Positions 35,829 through 44,593 of a stretch of DNA of 64,000 bases are shown one piece after another (position 1 is the stretch's first letter; each line of letters begins with the position of its first letter). The stretch is from Chryseobacterium viscerum (GTDB taxonomy: Bacteria > Bacteroidota > Bacteroidia > Flavobacteriales > Weeksellaceae). Position numbers and translations under genes: made by a program. The notes under the pieces are model-generated. The model was not told the DNA's origin. It did no database searches and worked only from the letters and a program-made list of their open reading frames with translations. Location: positions 1,798,001-1,862,000 of the forward strand of contig NZ_JAPDFT010000001.1 of the NCBI RefSeq assembly GCF_025949665.1. Reading direction: 5' to 3'.

Positions 35829-36383
35829 ATGAGAAGAATCATTATACTGACTTCCTGTGCATTAAGTGCATGGGTGACGGCACAGATAACACCGCCGCCT
35901 ACAATTCAAAGATCAAATACCACATCCCGCGGCCTTACTGTAAATTCTAGAAAAGGGACATTAATTGAGAAAAAAATCATCCATCTGGGTAAATTTAAAA
36001 ACCTCAATATTCAAAAGATTATCACAAAAGATATGTCTGATAATTCATCAGAAACTTTGCTGGGAATCATGTATGAATATGAAACCTTCGACGAAATATC
36101 TAAAAAAACACTTACGGTTGACAAAAATGAGTTGGGAAGACTGATTCAGGCTCTTCAGACTGTGGTACAGAGAGAAAATGAAAAAGCGAATCAGGAAGCA
36201 AAGTATAAATTTGTTACCATGAATAATATTGAATTTGGGAGTGTTTACCGGGAGAAGCTTTCTTCGTGGGTTAATTATATAAAAATCCCATCCAATCATT
36301 TTAATCAGAATTTACTGGATTTCAATAAAGATGAATTGAAAGAATTGATTACTATTTTGAGGAAAGTAGAACAGGAGCTCTAA
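35829..36383 (+). CDS. Exported protein of unknown function (184 aa)
   Basis: A 184-residue protein with a signal peptide (MRRIIILTSCALSAWVTAQ) and a Pro/Thr-rich start of the mature chain (ITPPPTIQRSNTTSRG). The rest is mixed alpha/beta and charged (LDFNKDELKELITILRKVEQE at the C-terminus, given as LDFNKDELKE and LITILRKVEQ). There is no sorting tail, Cys or known motif. It starts 36 bp after the T9SS protein gene and ends before a strong hairpin, so both probably form one operon. Function is unknown. Confidence 0.65.
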   Translation: MRRIIILTSCALSAWVTAQITPPPTIQRSNTTSRGLTVNSRKGTLIEKKIIHLGKFKNLNIQKIITKDMSDNSSETLLGIMYEYETFDEISKKTLTVDKNELGRLIQALQTVVQRENEKANQEAKYKFVTMNNIEFGSVYREKLSSWVNYIKIPSNHFNQNLLDFNKDELKELITILRKVEQEL

Positions 36384-36434
36384 GAAAATCAGGCAACTAT
36401 TGCGGAAATAATACGCTGAATATAAAACCCTAAA

Positions 36435-36465
36435 AACCTTATAGGTTCTGGAAACCTATAAGGTT
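36435..36465. terminator. Palindromic bidirectional terminator between convergent genes
   Basis: Thirteen-base perfect arms AACCTTATAGGTT and AACCTATAAGGTT enclose CTGGA, with A-rich flank on the left and AAAAAAATT on the right. It lies between the secreted protein gene and bioA, whose stop codons face each other. Confidence 0.8.
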
Positions 36466-36500
36466 AAAAAAATTAAAAAACTATTACTTGAAGGGATCAT

Positions 36501-37793
36501 TTAATTTCTAAACTGATCCAGAACTTCCATAATATTCTGATATACAAAATCCAATTCTTCGGAGGTAATACAATATGGCGGAACCAGATAGATTACATTT
36601 CCCAACGGCCTCATGATAATCCCTCTCTGTAAGAATTCATTGTAAAGCTTCTTCCCTATTTCATTGAAATAAGAAGTACCATTCCCGGTTTTAAAATCGA
36701 ACGCTAAAATAGTTCCGATCTGTCGAACCTTTTCTACATGAGGATGTAAAGCAATTGCCTTCACAAACTCAGAATGTTGATGAGTAATGCGGTTGATATT
36801 CATTTGAGTTTCACTTGTAAGTAGTAATTCCATACTGGCAAGAGCCGCTGTACAGGCTAAAGGATTAGCCGTAAACGAATGCCCGTGAAATAAGGTTTTA
36901 TGACGGTCGTCAGAAAGAAAGGCATTGTAAATCTCATCAGAACAGGTCGTGATTCCCATAGGCATGGTTCCTCCGGTAAGTCCTTTTGAAAAACACATAA
37001 TATCGGGGATTTCTGTAAGATAATCTGCTGCGAAAAGCTTACCGGTTCTTCCAAACCCTGTAAAAACTTCATCCTGGATCATAAGAATGCCTTCTTCTCT
37101 GCAAAATTTCATCAGCTGGCTAAGATCTTCAGCTTTATACATTAACATTCCTGCAGCCCCTTGAACTAAAGGCTCATAGATAAAACAGGCTACTTCATCA
37201 GCAAGCTCTTTAATCTGCAACCGAAGGCTTTCCAGGTTTTCTGCATTGGGTGTGTCAATAAACACAACTTCAAACAGCATGCTTTCGAAAGGTCTTGTCC
37301 AGAAACTCTTTCCACTTACAGACATGGCCCCGAAAGTATCCCCATGGTAGGCATTTTTAAAAGCTAAAATCTTCGTCTTCTTTTTCTCTTTATTGTATGC
37401 ATATTGAATGCACATTTTTAAAGCAACTTCTACTGCTGTAGAACCATTGTCCGAATAAAAAACTTTCTCCTGGCCAGCCGGAAGAAGTTTGAGTAAATTT
37501 TCCGAAAGCTTTACAGCAGGTTCATGGGTAAATCCTGCGAAAATCACCTGTTCCAGTGTATTCAACTGCTCAAAAACACGTTGTGCAATATAAGGGTGTG
37601 AATGCCCGTGCAGCGTTACCCACCATGATGAAATGACATCCAGATATTGGTTTCCTTCATTATCATAAAGGTAAACTCCTTTTCCCTTTACAATGGGAAT
37701 AATATCATCAGCTGTTTTCATCTGCGTATAGGGATGCCAGTTGACAGCTTTATCTCTCTGTTGCAGGCTGATTTCTTTTGTTATTGTATTCAT
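36501..37793 (-). CDS. bioA: Adenosylmethionine-8-amino-7-oxononanoate aminotransferase
   Basis: A 430-residue class III PLP aminotransferase that converts 7-keto-8-aminopelargonate to 7,8-diaminopelargonate using S-adenosylmethionine as amino donor. Key blocks are HPYTQMK at the N-terminus, DVISSWWVTLHGHSHPYIA, YSDNGSTAVEVALKM, YHGDTFGAMSVSG, LMIQDEVFTGFGRTGK with the PLP Asp, and CFSKGLTGG with the Schiff-base Lys. Length and motif order are those of BioA. It is downstream of bioB on the same strand but separated by a 376-bp gap with repeats, so it may have its own promoter. Confidence 0.95.
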   Translation of the reverse strand: MNTITKEISLQQRDKAVNWHPYTQMKTADDIIPIVKGKGVYLYDNEGNQYLDVISSWWVTLHGHSHPYIAQRVFEQLNTLEQVIFAGFTHEPAVKLSENLLKLLPAGQEKVFYSDNGSTAVEVALKMCIQYAYNKEKKKTKILAFKNAYHGDTFGAMSVSGKSFWTRPFESMLFEVVFIDTPNAENLESLRLQIKELADEVACFIYEPLVQGAAGMLMYKAEDLSQLMKFCREEGILMIQDEVFTGFGRTGKLFAADYLTEIPDIMCFSKGLTGGTMPMGITTCSDEIYNAFLSDDRHKTLFHGHSFTANPLACTAALASMELLLTSETQMNINRITHQHSEFVKAIALHPHVEKVRQIGTILAFDFKTGNGTSYFNEIGKKLYNEFLQRGIIMRPLGNVIYLVPPYCITSEELDFVYQNIMEVLDQFRN

Positions 37794-37811
37794 ATATTGA
37801 TGTAAAAAGTA

Positions 37812-38152
37812 ATAATGAGTGATGAAATTGGATCTAATAATAATTTAGTTGAATATGTTGTGTTGAATGTTGAATTAATCGCAAATACACTAAGATTTTC
37901 TGCAAATGATCCGCTCGCAGATTTTGCAGATTTTTTTCATAGTTATCTGCTTAATTTCCATAATCTGTGAGAGAATAAAATTTACAATATCCAATTTTAT
38001 CGGAGATAAAATCCTTGCGCCTTAAAATATTACTTACTACAAAAGCTTTTGCGCCTTTGTGTTTTCCAACTTATATAGCAGTATATAAAAATTCAAAAAC
38101 AAATTTTATAACAAGTGCTATAATAACAGTAATCCAACTCATCACTCATAAT
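37812..38152 (+). repeat. Repeat-bounded intergenic element between bioB and bioA, containing unit B of the dispersed repeat
   Basis: The 376-bp gap holds imperfect inverted repeats at its two sides, 37812-37833 and 38132-38152 (shared core ATGAGTGATGA with TTGGAT). Between them, at 37869-38072, lies unit B: CGCAGATTTTGCAGATTTTTT, given as CGCAGATTT and GCAGATTTTTT, then ATCTGTGAGAGAATA, TTTTATCGGAGATAAAA, CCTTGCGCCTTAAAATA, TTTTGCGCCTTTGTGTTTTC. No open frame of note. The right end resembles the AT-rich arm of the cassette at 14023-14466. Confidence 0.65.
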
Positions 38153-38169
38153 TTATCATTCATAATTAT

Positions 38170-39153
38170 CTAGCAGCATGTTTCTTTTTTCATCATAGGT
38201 TTCAACCCTAATGTCTGCAGCATCTGCATATCTTCAGAAACTCCCGGATTAGGCGTCACCAGTAAGGTTTCTCTTTCTCCTGTGAAAATAGAATTGGCAC
38301 CTGCCATAAAGCACCATGCCTGTTCTGTTTCAGACATTTCTATACGGCCGGCACTTAATCTTACCATAGAAGAAGGCATTACAATTCTTGCTGTAGCGAT
38401 CATTCTTACCATTTCCCACGTGTCTACTTTTTCATTATCCTCTAAAGGTGTTCCCGCTACTCTTGCTAATGCATTGATAGGAACAGATTCCGGATGTTTT
38501 GGCATCGTTGCCAACGTCAGAAGCATTGAAATTCTGTCTCTGTGGGTTTCACCAAGTCCGATAATTCCTCCGGAACATACTGTGATCCCTGCTTTTCTTA
38601 CATTATTTATCGTATTGATTCTGTTGTCAAAAGTTCTGGTAGAGATGATTTCTTCATAATATTGCTCAGAAGTATCAAGGTTGTGATTGTAAGCATATAA
38701 TCCAGCTTCCTGAAGTCTAATCGCCTGTTCTTCGGTAAGCATTCCCAGTGTACAGCAAACTTCCAGACCAAGATCATTTACACCTTTCACCATATCAATT
38801 ACCCTGTCAAAATCCCGATTATTACGAACTTCTCGCCATGCCGCAGCCATACAGAATCTGGAAGACCCGGAATCTTTTGCTTTTTGTGCATGGGCAATTA
38901 CCGTTTCTGTAGGTAATAAAGCCTGTACTTTGATATTGGTATGATAACGGGCTGCCTGTCCGCAGTATGAACAGTCCTCAGGGCATCCGCCGGTTTTGAT
39001 AGATAACAGTGTAGAAATCTGTACTTCAGAAGGATCATGCCATTCGCGGTGTATAGTGGCTGCTTTATAGATCAGTTCCATCAGAGGAAGGTGATAAATT
39101 TCCTCAATTTCTTCTTTAGTCCAGTTGTTTCTCAATGTTGTTTTTGTATCCAT
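38170..39153 (-). CDS. bioB: Biotin synthase
   Basis: A 327-residue radical SAM enzyme that inserts sulfur into dethiobiotin. The radical SAM cluster cysteines are Cys57, Cys61 and Cys64 in [12 protein letters not shown]. The second cluster ligands are carried by later conserved segments ([26 protein letters not shown]), and YNHNLDTS and GGIIGLGET match the family. The start ATG overlaps the bioD stop by 1 bp (TAATG), so bioD and bioB are translationally coupled. Length is typical. Confidence 0.97.
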   Translation of the reverse strand: MDTKTTLRNNWTKEEIEEIYHLPLMELIYKAATIHREWHDPSEVQISTLLSIKTGGCPEDCSYCGQAARYHTNIKVQALLPTETVIAHAQKAKDSGSSRFCMAAAWREVRNNRDFDRVIDMVKGVNDLGLEVCCTLGMLTEEQAIRLQEAGLYAYNHNLDTSEQYYEEIISTRTFDNRINTINNVRKAGITVCSGGIIGLGETHRDRISMLLTLATMPKHPESVPINALARVAGTPLEDNEKVDTWEMVRMIATARIVMPSSMVRLSAGRIEMSETEQAWCFMAGANSIFTGERETLLVTPNPGVSEDMQMLQTLGLKPMMKKETCC

Positions 39154-39767
39154 TATCCTATTTTTGTTATTGTTAATTGCTTTGCAGCATTTTGTATAGA
39201 TTCCTTATTCGTATTGTTGATTTCAGGAATCTTTATAATTTTTGTTTCTTTTTCGATAAAACTGCAGATCACTCTTTCTGTATCTTCGGGGAAATTCCCG
39301 TTAAGAATCAAATATTCCAGTTGTATATCTCTCTGTCGTAATGCTATGATTGATAATAAGCTATGATTGATGCATCCTAAATAATTTCTGACTACCAATC
39401 CTGTCGGAAGATTTAATTCTTCAATCAGATCTATCATGAAAGTAGTGTCTGAAATGGGCACCATAAGACCTCCGGCTCCTTCTACAATCAGTGGATTTTC
39501 TGTTTCTGGTAATTGAAAATCATTCAGATTGATGGTAATATTTTCTTCTCTTGCAGACTGATGTGGTGAGGCAGCCAATTGCAGACGGTAGGTTTCCGGA
39601 TGACACACATTAGTATCTGTCCATGTTTCAATTTTATGACTGTCCGTATAGTGAAGATCTCCGGACTGTATGGGTTTCCAGTATTCTGCTTTAAAATGCT
39701 GAACCAAAACGGCTGAGCAGACTGTTTTTCCGATTTCGGTTCCTATTCCTGTTATAAATAATTTCAT
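39153..39767 (-). CDS. bioD: Dethiobiotin synthetase
   Basis: A 204-residue ATP-dependent carboxylase that closes the ureido ring of dethiobiotin. The P-loop is GIGTEIGKT at residues 7-15. The catalytic Lys region is WKPIQSGD, and the diaminopelargonate-binding block is [12 protein letters not shown]. It lies 65 bp after bioF, and a short tandem GATTCGGGATTCG stretch fills part of that gap. It overlaps bioB by 1 bp. It is slightly shorter than the E. coli enzyme. Confidence 0.95.
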   Translation of the reverse strand: MKLFITGIGTEIGKTVCSAVLVQHFKAEYWKPIQSGDLHYTDSHKIETWTDTNVCHPETYRLQLAASPHQSAREENITINLNDFQLPETENPLIVEGAGGLMVPISDTTFMIDLIEELNLPTGLVVRNYLGCINHSLLSIIALRQRDIQLEYLILNGNFPEDTERVICSFIEKETKIIKIPEINNTNKESIQNAAKQLTITKIG

Positions 39768-39832
39768 GTTTTCGTGATTCGGGATTCGTGTTCCGGGTTT
39801 TGAAAGGTTATTTCTTTAGTTATGTTGTTGCT

Positions 39833-40942
39833 TTAAATAAATTCTTTAATAATTCCTGTCAGTTTCATAATTTCCTCTTCTGTATTAAAGCTGTGGAGGC
39901 ATATTCGCAGACGTTCACTTCCTTCTTTTACCGTAGGGCTGTATATGGCGTAGGTTAAAAAACCTTCCTCAGATAAAATGTCCTGTAATCTTTTAAGTTT
40001 TTGATTATCCGGAATTACAATAGCCTGCACCGGGCTTGTTTCTGCTGATGGAGACTTTAAATTTCTGCTTCGGAAAATTTTAATATTATCCTGAAGCTTT
40101 ACTGCTAGTTCATGATGCTGATCTAAAAATTCATATCCTGTTTTTATACTCATCCACTGAAAATCCTGTGCTGATGTAGTATAAATGAAAGGGCTTGCAA
40201 AATTTATCAGGTAAGATTTCACCGTTTCGTTACAGAGAATTGCTGCTCCATGAGCCCCAAGAGCTTTTCCATAGGTCACAACTGCTGCTGACACATGTGT
40301 CTGTAATTGATGTTTTTCAATCAATCCATATCCGAATACACCGAAAGAATGAGCTTCGTCTACAATCAGAGAGGCGTTGTATCTACCAGCAAGTACAGCG
40401 ATTTCCTGAATAGGAGCAAAATCTCCTTCCATGGAATAAAGACTTTCTATCGCGATATAGCAATGACCTTCCTGTTTTTTTAAAATATTTTCAAGATCTT
40501 CAGGATCATTGTGTTTGAATTTCAATTTTTTAGCATTCGAAAGTTTGCACGCATCATGTACCGACCGATGAATCTGTTCATCCACAATAACAACATCATG
40601 ACGGTTGGGAAGTGTAGAGAATAAAGCCAAATTTGCATTATATCCTGACGGAAAAAGTAATGCAGATTCAAACTGATGTTTCTGCGCAATTTCATCTTCA
40701 ATAGAAATTGCAATTTCACTATTCCCGCTGATTAACCTTGAACCCGTACTTCCGGAAAGAAGCTGTGGATTATCTGTAATCTTTTGCAGCAGCAAATGTT
40801 GAAGTTCTTTACTTTTTGCCAAACCCAGATAATCATTGGAATAAAAATCAATTCCATCAGATGGAAGCTGCAAACGTCTTAATGTTCCCTCCTCTTTTCT
40901 TTTGTCAAGAGATTCCTGAAAACGGGAAGCATTACTAAGCAT
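39833..40942 (-). CDS. bioF: 8-amino-7-oxononanoate synthase
   Basis: A 369-residue alpha-oxoamine synthase that condenses a pimeloyl thioester with alanine. Motifs are IDFYSNDYLGLAKS, GSTGSRLISGNS, FPSGYNANLALFS, VDEAHSFGVFG and VTYGKALGAHGA with the PLP Lys. It resembles BioF more than Kbl or HemA because of length and context. Its start overlaps the end of the upstream diiron-protein gene by 8 bp, so the two are coupled. The source of its pimeloyl substrate is not obvious here, since no bioC, bioH, bioW or bioI is in the window. Confidence 0.93.
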   Translation of the reverse strand: MLSNASRFQESLDKRKEEGTLRRLQLPSDGIDFYSNDYLGLAKSKELQHLLLQKITDNPQLLSGSTGSRLISGNSEIAISIEDEIAQKHQFESALLFPSGYNANLALFSTLPNRHDVVIVDEQIHRSVHDACKLSNAKKLKFKHNDPEDLENILKKQEGHCYIAIESLYSMEGDFAPIQEIAVLAGRYNASLIVDEAHSFGVFGYGLIEKHQLQTHVSAAVVTYGKALGAHGAAILCNETVKSYLINFASPFIYTTSAQDFQWMSIKTGYEFLDQHHELAVKLQDNIKIFRSRNLKSPSAETSPVQAIVIPDNQKLKRLQDILSEEGFLTYAIYSPTVKEGSERLRICLHSFNTEEEIMKLTGIIKEFI

Positions 40943-41558
40943 AATTCAACTGAGCTACTTCCTGAGTAATAGCATTAATCCATTCTTCATGCAATTCTTT
41001 TTCTATGGTCAGAATATGATCTGCATGGTGTTTCCAGTCTGGTGAAAACTCATTAAGTTGATGGATCATTTCCTCTAAATGTCCTTCTTCTTCCAGAATA
41101 ATAGATTTTACCATAATTTTAGAAGAAGCTTCTGTAAGTGTCTGTTGATAAACGGGATAAAGTTCATCGGCACGAACCTCAATAGCATAGGTTACAAAAA
41201 GATAAGCTGCATATTTAATATCTACTTTATCAAGATTGAAAGCTTTCTGAAGATAGCGGCAGGCTTTAATATCCAATGAGTGAAGATATTGGCTTGTAGC
41301 AATGGGCGCCAGAAGCTCTGTGCTTTCGTAGGTTTTGCAGAGTTCAGGATTGATTTTTCCGATTTGTTTTTTTAAATAATAAGCATGCCGGTGCTCTTCA
41401 GCGGCATGTTTCAGCTGGATCTGAGAAACCAATGTTGGATGTTCACATTTTGATATTTTCCTTGCACCGGCATTTTCCATAAAAGAAAGTGTGTTCAGCC
41501 ACTTGGCGTGGGTGTTTCCTTCCTGTACAATTTTTTTTAACAGATGATGAAATTCCAT
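40935..41558 (-). CDS. Ferritin-like diiron protein, first gene of the biotin operon
   Basis: A 207-residue all-helical soluble protein. Residues Glu55-x-x-His58 (AEEHRHA) and Glu157-x-x-His160 (LEEEGHL), with Glu127 (AIEVRADEL) and a candidate first-helix Glu28, form the E/ExxH/E/ExxH pattern of diiron carboxylate proteins. The spacing of 72 and 30 residues is like that of the ribonucleotide reductase R2 class. It is the first gene of the operon and overlaps bioF by 8 bp. Known diiron enzymes of this fold oxidise, hydroxylate or desaturate substrates. I infer a role in making or trimming the pimeloyl precursor, but iron storage or another oxidation cannot be excluded. I do not know a named family for it. 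Confidence 0.8.
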   Translation of the reverse strand: MEFHHLLKKIVQEGNTHAKWLNTLSFMENAGARKISKCEHPTLVSQIQLKHAAEEHRHAYYLKKQIGKINPELCKTYESTELLAPIATSQYLHSLDIKACRYLQKAFNLDKVDIKYAAYLFVTYAIEVRADELYPVYQQTLTEASSKIMVKSIILEEEGHLEEMIHQLNEFSPDWKHHADHILTIEKELHEEWINAITQEVAQLNYA

Positions 41559-41576
41559 AGATTTTTATTTTGATGT

Positions 41577-41612
41577 CAAAAGTAGTATATTGCCGGATGG
41601 TTGTATTGTGCC
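41577..41612. promoter_or_regulatory. bio operon -7 box and direct repeats between bio operon and MocR regulator
   Basis: On the minus strand TACTTTTG (41584-41577) fits a -7 box, giving a bio transcript with about 12 nt of leader. Directly upstream are two direct repeats, GTATATTGCC (41585-41594) and GTATTGTGCC (41603-41612), 8 of 10 identical and 18 bp apart. Paired direct repeats are what MocR-type dimers bind. They cover the -33 region, which lacks a good TTTG. Confidence 0.55.
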
Positions 41613-41624
41613 AGTTTTGATATT

Positions 41625-43118
41625 ATGGATAGTCCGGTTAAGATTCCTTACGAAAGTTTTATTAAGATTGATAGAAAATCAGAGACATCTATCTATTTAC
41701 AGATTGCCAATCAGCTGATCAATGCGATTCAGAGAGGGTTTTTACCTTTCGGAACCAAGCTTCCCGGGACAAGATCCTTCAGTGAAATGTTGGAAATCCA
41801 CAGAAATACGGCTGTTGCGGTGTACGATGAATTGTCGGCCCAGGGCTGGACAGAGAGTTTTCCCAACAAAGGAACCTTTGTGATTGGAAAAGATCAGGAA
41901 AAACCTGTGAAAGTGAACGATTTTGAGCAAAATAACCTTCAAAACTATCCTATTTCGACTGGTTTTTCATTCAAAACATCCAATATTCTCGATAATCCTT
42001 TTGAACATTCTGACTGTGAGTATGTCTTTAATGATGGGGTACCGGATATCCGTTTAACCCAAATCGGACAGCATTCGCGGTTTTACAGTTCTATCCTGAA
42101 ACGTAAATCTAACCAAAAAGCTTTTGGACATTATAATCATGACGGAAGTGAATTTTTTAAAGAACATTTATCCCAATACCTGAATCTTTCCCGCGGACTT
42201 CCTATTTCTAAGAACAATCTTCTCATTACCCGAAGTACGGAAATGAGTATTTATATTGTTTCCGAAATTCTTCTTTCGGCTGGAGATACTGTATTGGTGG
42301 GTGCTTTGAGTTATTTTTCTGTTAATATGATCTTTATGAAAGCTGGGGTTGATATTGTTTCTATTCCCATTGATGAGGAAGGAATTATAGTGGAAAGTGT
42401 AAGGGACGCCTGTAAAAAGCAAAAAATACGGATGCTTTATCTGACACCTCATCACCACTATCCTACTACCGTTGCACTGAGTGCTCAGAGAAGGTTTGAA
42501 TTATTGGAATTGGCCAACGAGTACGGATTTATTATTCTGGAAGATGATTATGATTATGAATTTCACTATGATAAAAGTCCAATTCTTCCTTTGGCTAGTG
42601 CTGATACAAACGGAATGGTGATCTATATCGGTTCTTTTGGAAAATCTTTAGCTCCGGGATTCAGGACAGGATTTATTGTTGCTCCGGAGAATCTAATGAC
42701 AGAAATGCGTAAATATCTTGGTATCATTGACCGCCAGGGAGATATTCTGATGGAAAGAGCGCTTGGGGAGATGATTGCAGAAGGGGAAATTAACCGTTAT
42801 CTGAAAAAATCTTTAAAGGTATATCAGGAAAGGCGTGACCATTTTTCTGTGTTGCTGGAAGAGAATCTGGGTGATTATATTACTTTTCAAAAGCCTTCCG
42901 GTGGGCTTGCCATATGGCTGGAATGGAATATTTCGTTGAATCTGATGCAGCTGAGTCGAAACTGTGCAAAAGACAATCTTTTCATTCCCAAAACATTGCT
43001 GTATCAGAATAAAGGGCTTACGGCAATGCGTCTGGGGTTTGGAGATCTTAATTTTGAAGAGATGAATAAAGGAATTGAGGTTTTTTCGAAGAATGTGAAG
43101 GGATTGGTTGATGATTAA
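41625..43118 (+). CDS. MocR-type regulator (GntR HTH fused to a PLP aminotransferase-like domain)
   Basis: A 497-residue regulator starting at ATG 41625 (the frame extends to a TTG at 41601 that would run through the operator). The N-terminal winged helix is GntR-like (SIYLQIANQLINAIQRGF, LPGTRSFSEMLEIHRNTAVAVYDELSAQGW, given in parts). The rest is a fold-type I aminotransferase with TPHHHYPTT, ILEDDYDYEFHYD and YIGSFGKSLAPGFR, where the Lys binds PLP. It is divergent from the biotin operon across 66 bp. BioA and BioF are PLP enzymes, so sensing a PLP-aldimine of a biotin intermediate is conceivable. Control of pyridoxine metabolism, as in PdxR, is the alternative. Confidence 0.88.
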   Translation: MDSPVKIPYESFIKIDRKSETSIYLQIANQLINAIQRGFLPFGTKLPGTRSFSEMLEIHRNTAVAVYDELSAQGWTESFPNKGTFVIGKDQEKPVKVNDFEQNNLQNYPISTGFSFKTSNILDNPFEHSDCEYVFNDGVPDIRLTQIGQHSRFYSSILKRKSNQKAFGHYNHDGSEFFKEHLSQYLNLSRGLPISKNNLLITRSTEMSIYIVSEILLSAGDTVLVGALSYFSVNMIFMKAGVDIVSIPIDEEGIIVESVRDACKKQKIRMLYLTPHHHYPTTVALSAQRRFELLELANEYGFIILEDDYDYEFHYDKSPILPLASADTNGMVIYIGSFGKSLAPGFRTGFIVAPENLMTEMRKYLGIIDRQGDILMERALGEMIAEGEINRYLKKSLKVYQERRDHFSVLLEENLGDYITFQKPSGGLAIWLEWNISLNLMQLSRNCAKDNLFIPKTLLYQNKGLTAMRLGFGDLNFEEMNKGIEVFSKNVKGLVDD

Positions 43119-43380
43119 ATTTCTCGCAGATTTAGGGAATTTTGCAGATTTTTTATAGATACTTATAAAGTTTGTGAAAAATTATATCATATTTCTTGCT
43201 GAAAGTCTTTGATTTTCTTGCGTCTTAAAAAAAATACAAAGAGATTAAAAAACTTGCGCCTTTGCGTTCTAAAACTAAGATACTCTTCTGATCAAAGTTT
43301 TTTGGAAATCGCAAAGGCGCAAGTTAAATTATAATACTTTATTTTAAGGCGCTAGGATTTTATCTGCGATAAAATTGATA
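43118..43380. repeat. Dispersed repeat family, units C1 and C2 in head-to-head orientation
   Basis: Unit C1 (43118-43275, plus orientation) has TCGCAGATTT, GCAGATTTTTTA, TTGCTGAAAGTCTTTGATTT, CTTGCGTCTTAAAA and CTTGCGCCTTTGCGTTC. Unit C2 (about 43300-43378, minus orientation) has CGCAAAGGCGCAAG, TTTTAAGGCGCTAGGATTTTAT and GATTTTATCTGCGATAAAA as complements, given in part. The units face each other, so AACTTGCGCCTTTGCG (43251-43266) and its exact complement (43310-43325) form a 16-bp inverted repeat. It fills the gap between the MocR gene and the convergent PepSY gene and may act as terminator. Confidence 0.75.
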
Positions 43381-43403
43381 ATGAATACCTTTACTTCTCT
43401 TTA

Positions 43404-44591
43404 TCAATTGTGAGAAGGAAAAACTACTTTGTTTTTCTTATGTTTTGGTTTCTTCTTTTTCTTATTCAAATAGATAATAAAACCGGTAATTGGTAGTGAC
43501 AGTGCTATAAGTGCTGCCAGAAAATAGATGACTCTGGTGGTCAGTCCCAGGATGCTTCCAGTGTGAAGATCATAATTCCTTTCTCTTAATGCGGTTCCAC
43601 ATCCGATATTTTTGTTTTTATAAGATTGAGATTTTAAAATATCTCCTGAATATTGATCAAAATTAAAATGTTCATTCCTGTATTGCCTTCCGTCATAAGT
43701 AAGTTCAGCATAATAGGTTCCTTCTTCCGATCTCGGAAAATTGACAAGGGCTGATTTCTTGTCTTTCAACCCTTTTTCCATGGTATTTCCAATGAGATTG
43801 AGAATATCTTTACGGTTTGAAAATTCCTCGGAAGGAATTGTACTTTTGGCTTTCTTTTCTGTGGGAGTATTTCCGTTCAATGTGGTCTTTACCCATTTGT
43901 CTACATCTTCAAAGCTCCATATCAATGCGGAATAAGAGATTAAGAGTAAAGGAATAATGGCATAGAATCCCAACACATTATGAGCGTCATAGTTAATCCT
44001 TTTCCAATTGGCGGATGTTTTAATGAAAAACATTCCTTTCAGCATGGCTTTACTCATTTTTCGGGGATACCATATCACAAGCCCCGATAGAAGGATTACA
44101 GCCAATATCAATGTGGAATAACCGGTAATCGTTTTTCCGATTTTTTCACCCAGCAGAAGTCTTCGGTGAAGATCCAGTACAATTTCAAAGAAGTCTTTTT
44201 TGGCGTCTTCTACTTCCTGCACTTTTCCGGTGTAAGGATCTACATAAATTCGATAATAATAAAGATAAGTTCCCCAATACGTCCATGCTTCATCGTTCAT
44301 TTTTAAGGTACGATATATATACGTTCGTGAGGGATCAGAAGGCATGACTACCCTTTTGACTTTCAAATCTTTTGGAAGTGCCTTTTCTGCTTTTTCCGTA
44401 AGCTCAGCTAATGAAAGTTTTTTTCTTCCGATGTTTTCAACAAAATATCTGTTGGGGTGAACAAAGTGTTTTAATTCTTCTTCAAAAGCCAGAATACATC
44501 CTGTAGCAGCCATGATAACAACTATAAGCCCGGACGTTAGTCCGAGCCATAGATGTAACTGATATGCAATTTTTCTAAACTTCAGTTTCAT
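43404..44591 (-). CDS. PepSY-domain membrane protein, putative ferric-siderophore reductase
   Basis: A 395-residue inner-membrane protein with four helices and PepSY-like periplasmic regions. Helix 1 follows LHLWLGLTSG, helix 2 follows LHRRLLLGEKIGKTITGYS, helix 3 is near YDAHNVLGFYAIIPLLLI and helix 4 follows DLHTGSILGLTTRV. The histidines at helix starts are the heme-ligand pattern of PepSY_TM proteins such as FsrB/PiuB-type reductases. It is the last gene of the siderophore unit, 2 bp after the TonB receptor. It probably reduces the ferric complex at the inner membrane to release iron. Confidence 0.88.
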   Translation of the reverse strand: MKLKFRKIAYQLHLWLGLTSGLIVVIMAATGCILAFEEELKHFVHPNRYFVENIGRKKLSLAELTEKAEKALPKDLKVKRVVMPSDPSRTYIYRTLKMNDEAWTYWGTYLYYYRIYVDPYTGKVQEVEDAKKDFFEIVLDLHRRLLLGEKIGKTITGYSTLILAVILLSGLVIWYPRKMSKAMLKGMFFIKTSANWKRINYDAHNVLGFYAIIPLLLISYSALIWSFEDVDKWVKTTLNGNTPTEKKAKSTIPSEEFSNRKDILNLIGNTMEKGLKDKKSALVNFPRSEEGTYYAELTYDGRQYRNEHFNFDQYSGDILKSQSYKNKNIGCGTALRERNYDLHTGSILGLTTRVIYFLAALIALSLPITGFIIYLNKKKKKPKHKKNKVVFPSHN

Positions 44592-44593
44592 TC

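Noticed and set aside
39768..39832. Short tandem GATTCGGGATTCG stretch between bioF and bioD
   Set aside because: It is only about two imperfect copies. Too short to call a functional repeat.
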